From NCBI GenBank assembly GCA_029959555.1, contig JASCPI010000003.1:62001-126000 (forward strand): a stretch of DNA of 64,000 bases, in the 5' to 3' direction. Every line of letters starts with the position of its first letter. Position 1 is the stretch's first letter. Position numbers and translations under genes: made by a program. The notes under the pieces were generated by a model. That model was not told the DNA's origin and did not search any database. It saw nothing but the letters and a program-made list of their open reading frames with translations. This stretch comes from Lysobacteraceae bacterium PS02065 (lineage in GTDB: Bacteria > Pseudomonadota > Gammaproteobacteria > Xanthomonadales > Rhodanobacteraceae). Shown one piece after another: positions 62,844 to 64,000 of the stretch.

Positions 62844-62917
62844 GCGTCCCCTACTAATCGTCGATCTATTCAGTATTTAAAACTCGCTGCCATGCTGCGT
62901 TCTTCCAACTCAAGGAC

Positions 62918-64000
62918 TCAGGGTGAAGATTGCAGATTCACATGCTCTGGCGAACCAGAAAGCGCTTTAGCGAGAACACCCCATTGCACGGCTGCGTCGG
63001 CGCGAGCACGGACCAGAGCCGCTCGCTGGGACAAGGTGCCACGCTCCGCTTCTGCAACAACGGTCGCATCCACCTGTCCCGCCTCAAAGAGGCGTCGACT
63101 GCGGTCAAGGAGTCGATCAGCGACGACAAGACCATCGACCTGATGCTGCAGAGAAGTCCGCTGGGTCTGCCAGCCCAGATAAGCGTTCTCCACATCCTGA
63201 AGCGCAAGCAAAACCGTGCGTTCCAGGTCAGCCTGTGCGCCGCGACTGCGTGCTGAGCCCTCGTCGATTCCCGCTTGTATTGCTCCACCGTCAAAGATCG
63301 GAAGCGTCACACCCAAGCCCAGAGAGAAAATGTTCCCTGCCACACGTGTTCCGTTGTTCTCGAAGCGTTGGCGCCCACCACTCAAATCGAGCACAAGTTT
63401 GGGGAACCGCTCGCCTTCTGCTGCGTTCCATCGCGCCGTCGCCGCTGCAAGACGCGCCTGCGCGGCTCTGACGTCGGGGCGCTGCTGCAGCAATTCGCCT
63501 GGCACGCTTCTGGGAGTCCAATCGGGCATGGTGAGAGAGGCAAGCGCAGGACCGCTGCCAAGCGCCCCCGGAATCCGGCCAACGAGCACATCCAAGGCAT
63601 GCGTTGCTTCGCCGCGTACGCGTCGCAACTGCTCTTGCTCCACCCGGAGGGCGATGACCTCGGAACGCGTGCGTTCAATGTCAAAGCCCGTAGCTTGACC
63701 TGCCTTGAACTTCTGCTCTGTCAGACGCTCAAGGCGCTCGGCGACTTGAAGTCGCTCTTTTGCCAGATCTTCCAGCTCTGCCGCCTGCCGCTGCTGCAGT
63801 GCAGCGGACACTGTCTCAAAGGCGATCTGCCAACGTGTCGCGAACCAGTTCTGTTCGACAGCAACTGCGTCCATCCGTGCGCCATCAGCGGCATGCGAGA
63901 GGCGGCCCGCTAGATCAACTTCCCATGAAGCCGACAGCGGAAGCCTGGCATCGCTGCTGATGGTCGGTGCCAAAGAAAAGTCGCGCGCGCGCGTTGCTTG
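62918..64000 (-). CDS. NodT-family outer-membrane efflux protein, 5' end missing
   Basis: The visible 360 residues are the C-terminal part of an OprM/NodT-type channel of tripartite efflux pumps. The frame runs off the right edge; reading through the edge gives QATRARDFSLAPTISSDAR before SWEVDLAGRL, the usual OprM block. Later blocks are GQATGFDIERTRSEVIALRVEQ, LLQQRPDVRAAQARLAAA and VTLPIFDGGAIQAGI. The complete gene should be about 450-490 residues. It probably belongs to an efflux operon carried by the element, with pump and adaptor genes beyond the edge. Confidence 0.9.
   Translation of the reverse strand, partial: QATRARDFSLAPTISSDARLPLSASWEVDLAGRLSHAADGARMDAVAVEQNWFATRWQIAFETVSAALQQRQAAELEDLAKERLQVAERLERLTEQKFKAGQATGFDIERTRSEVIALRVEQEQLRRVRGEATHALDVLVGRIPGALGSGPALASLTMPDWTPRSVPGELLQQRPDVRAAQARLAAATARWNAAEGERFPKLVLDLSGGRQRFENNGTRVAGNIFSLGLGVTLPIFDGGAIQAGIDEGSARSRGAQADLERTVLLALQDVENAYLGWQTQRTSLQHQVDGLVVADRLLDRSRRLFEAGQVDATVVAEAERGTLSQRAALVRARADAAVQWGVLAKALSGSPEHVNLQSSP

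Larger units (their letters stand above)
48742..64000. mobile_element. Integrative and conjugative element, Tn4371-like, one end (partial)
   Basis: From downstream of marR to the right edge the window holds a complete Trb-type mating-pair-formation operon (trbB-C-D-E-J-L-F-G-I), the TraG coupling protein, a CopG-like gene, a terminal DUF2274 gene, two TrbK/EexN-like lipoproteins, a LysR regulator and an efflux channel gene. The order traG-copG-trbBCDEJLFGI-DUF2274 is that of the Tn4371 family of ICEs. Lower G+C than the flanking chromosome supports acquisition. Integrase, relaxase, replication/partition genes and the other border are not in view, so mobility cannot be judged. The left border is estimated. 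Confidence 0.8.

Overview
The window is a high-GC proteobacterial chromosome segment that runs into an integrated conjugative element. The run yicC-gmk ... rpoZ-spoT-ridA-recG, the Mla lipid-transport set, GlnE, HemW, RNase PH and a cobalamin-riboswitch-controlled BtuB point to a Gammaproteobacterium. Gene order and protein character fit the order Lysobacterales (Xanthomonadales), possibly family Rhodanobacteraceae. That placement is inference, because no rRNA gene is in view.

Layout. Positions 1-12370 are mostly minus strand: yicC-gmk-mlaF-mlaE-mlaD-mlaC-mlaB, then rpoZ-spoT-ridA-recG, an acyltransferase and a cut-off nucleoside hydrolase. mlaA stands alone on the plus strand in the middle. 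Positions 12444-20295 are plus strand: rph, rdgB, hemW, a small cysteine-rich protein, a cobalamin riboswitch with btuB, and a DUF1631 gene followed by a PilZ gene. Positions 20312-28049 hold a TetR regulator divergent from an RND adaptor and pump, then a small unknown gene, a PCM-family methyltransferase and TolC. Positions 28071-38662 are an envelope region: WaaA (Kdo transferase), an LpxL-like acyltransferase, a DUF2339/DUF3999 membrane pair, an O-antigen-ligase-like protein with a glycosyltransferase, a zf-CHCC protein and a Yip1 protein. Positions 38684-48698 hold a pirin, YceI, a nitroreductase, an ELM1-family protein, GlnE, an LTA-synthase-like sulfatase, and an alpha/beta hydrolase divergent from a MarR regulator across a perfect 26-bp palindrome.

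From about 48.74 kb to the right edge lies one end of an integrative and conjugative element. It carries a complete-looking Trb-type (P-type) mating-pair-formation operon on the minus strand: traG-copG-trbB-C-D-E-J-(TrbK-like)-L-F-G-I-DUF2274, nearly all joined by 4-bp ATGA overlaps. Upstream lie a second TrbK/EexN-like lipoprotein, a LysR regulator and a NodT-family outer-membrane efflux protein cut by the window edge. The gene order matches Tn4371-like ICEs. A TTTTTTAT octamer at 48742-48749 (minus strand) is a plausible attachment site. The integrase, relaxase and remaining cargo lie outside the window.

Base composition shifts in steps. Sixty-base samples gave 46 G+C at 43141-43200 (glnE), 36 at 56101-56160 (trbE) and 33 at 62101-62160 (LysR), which is consistent with acquired DNA on the right.
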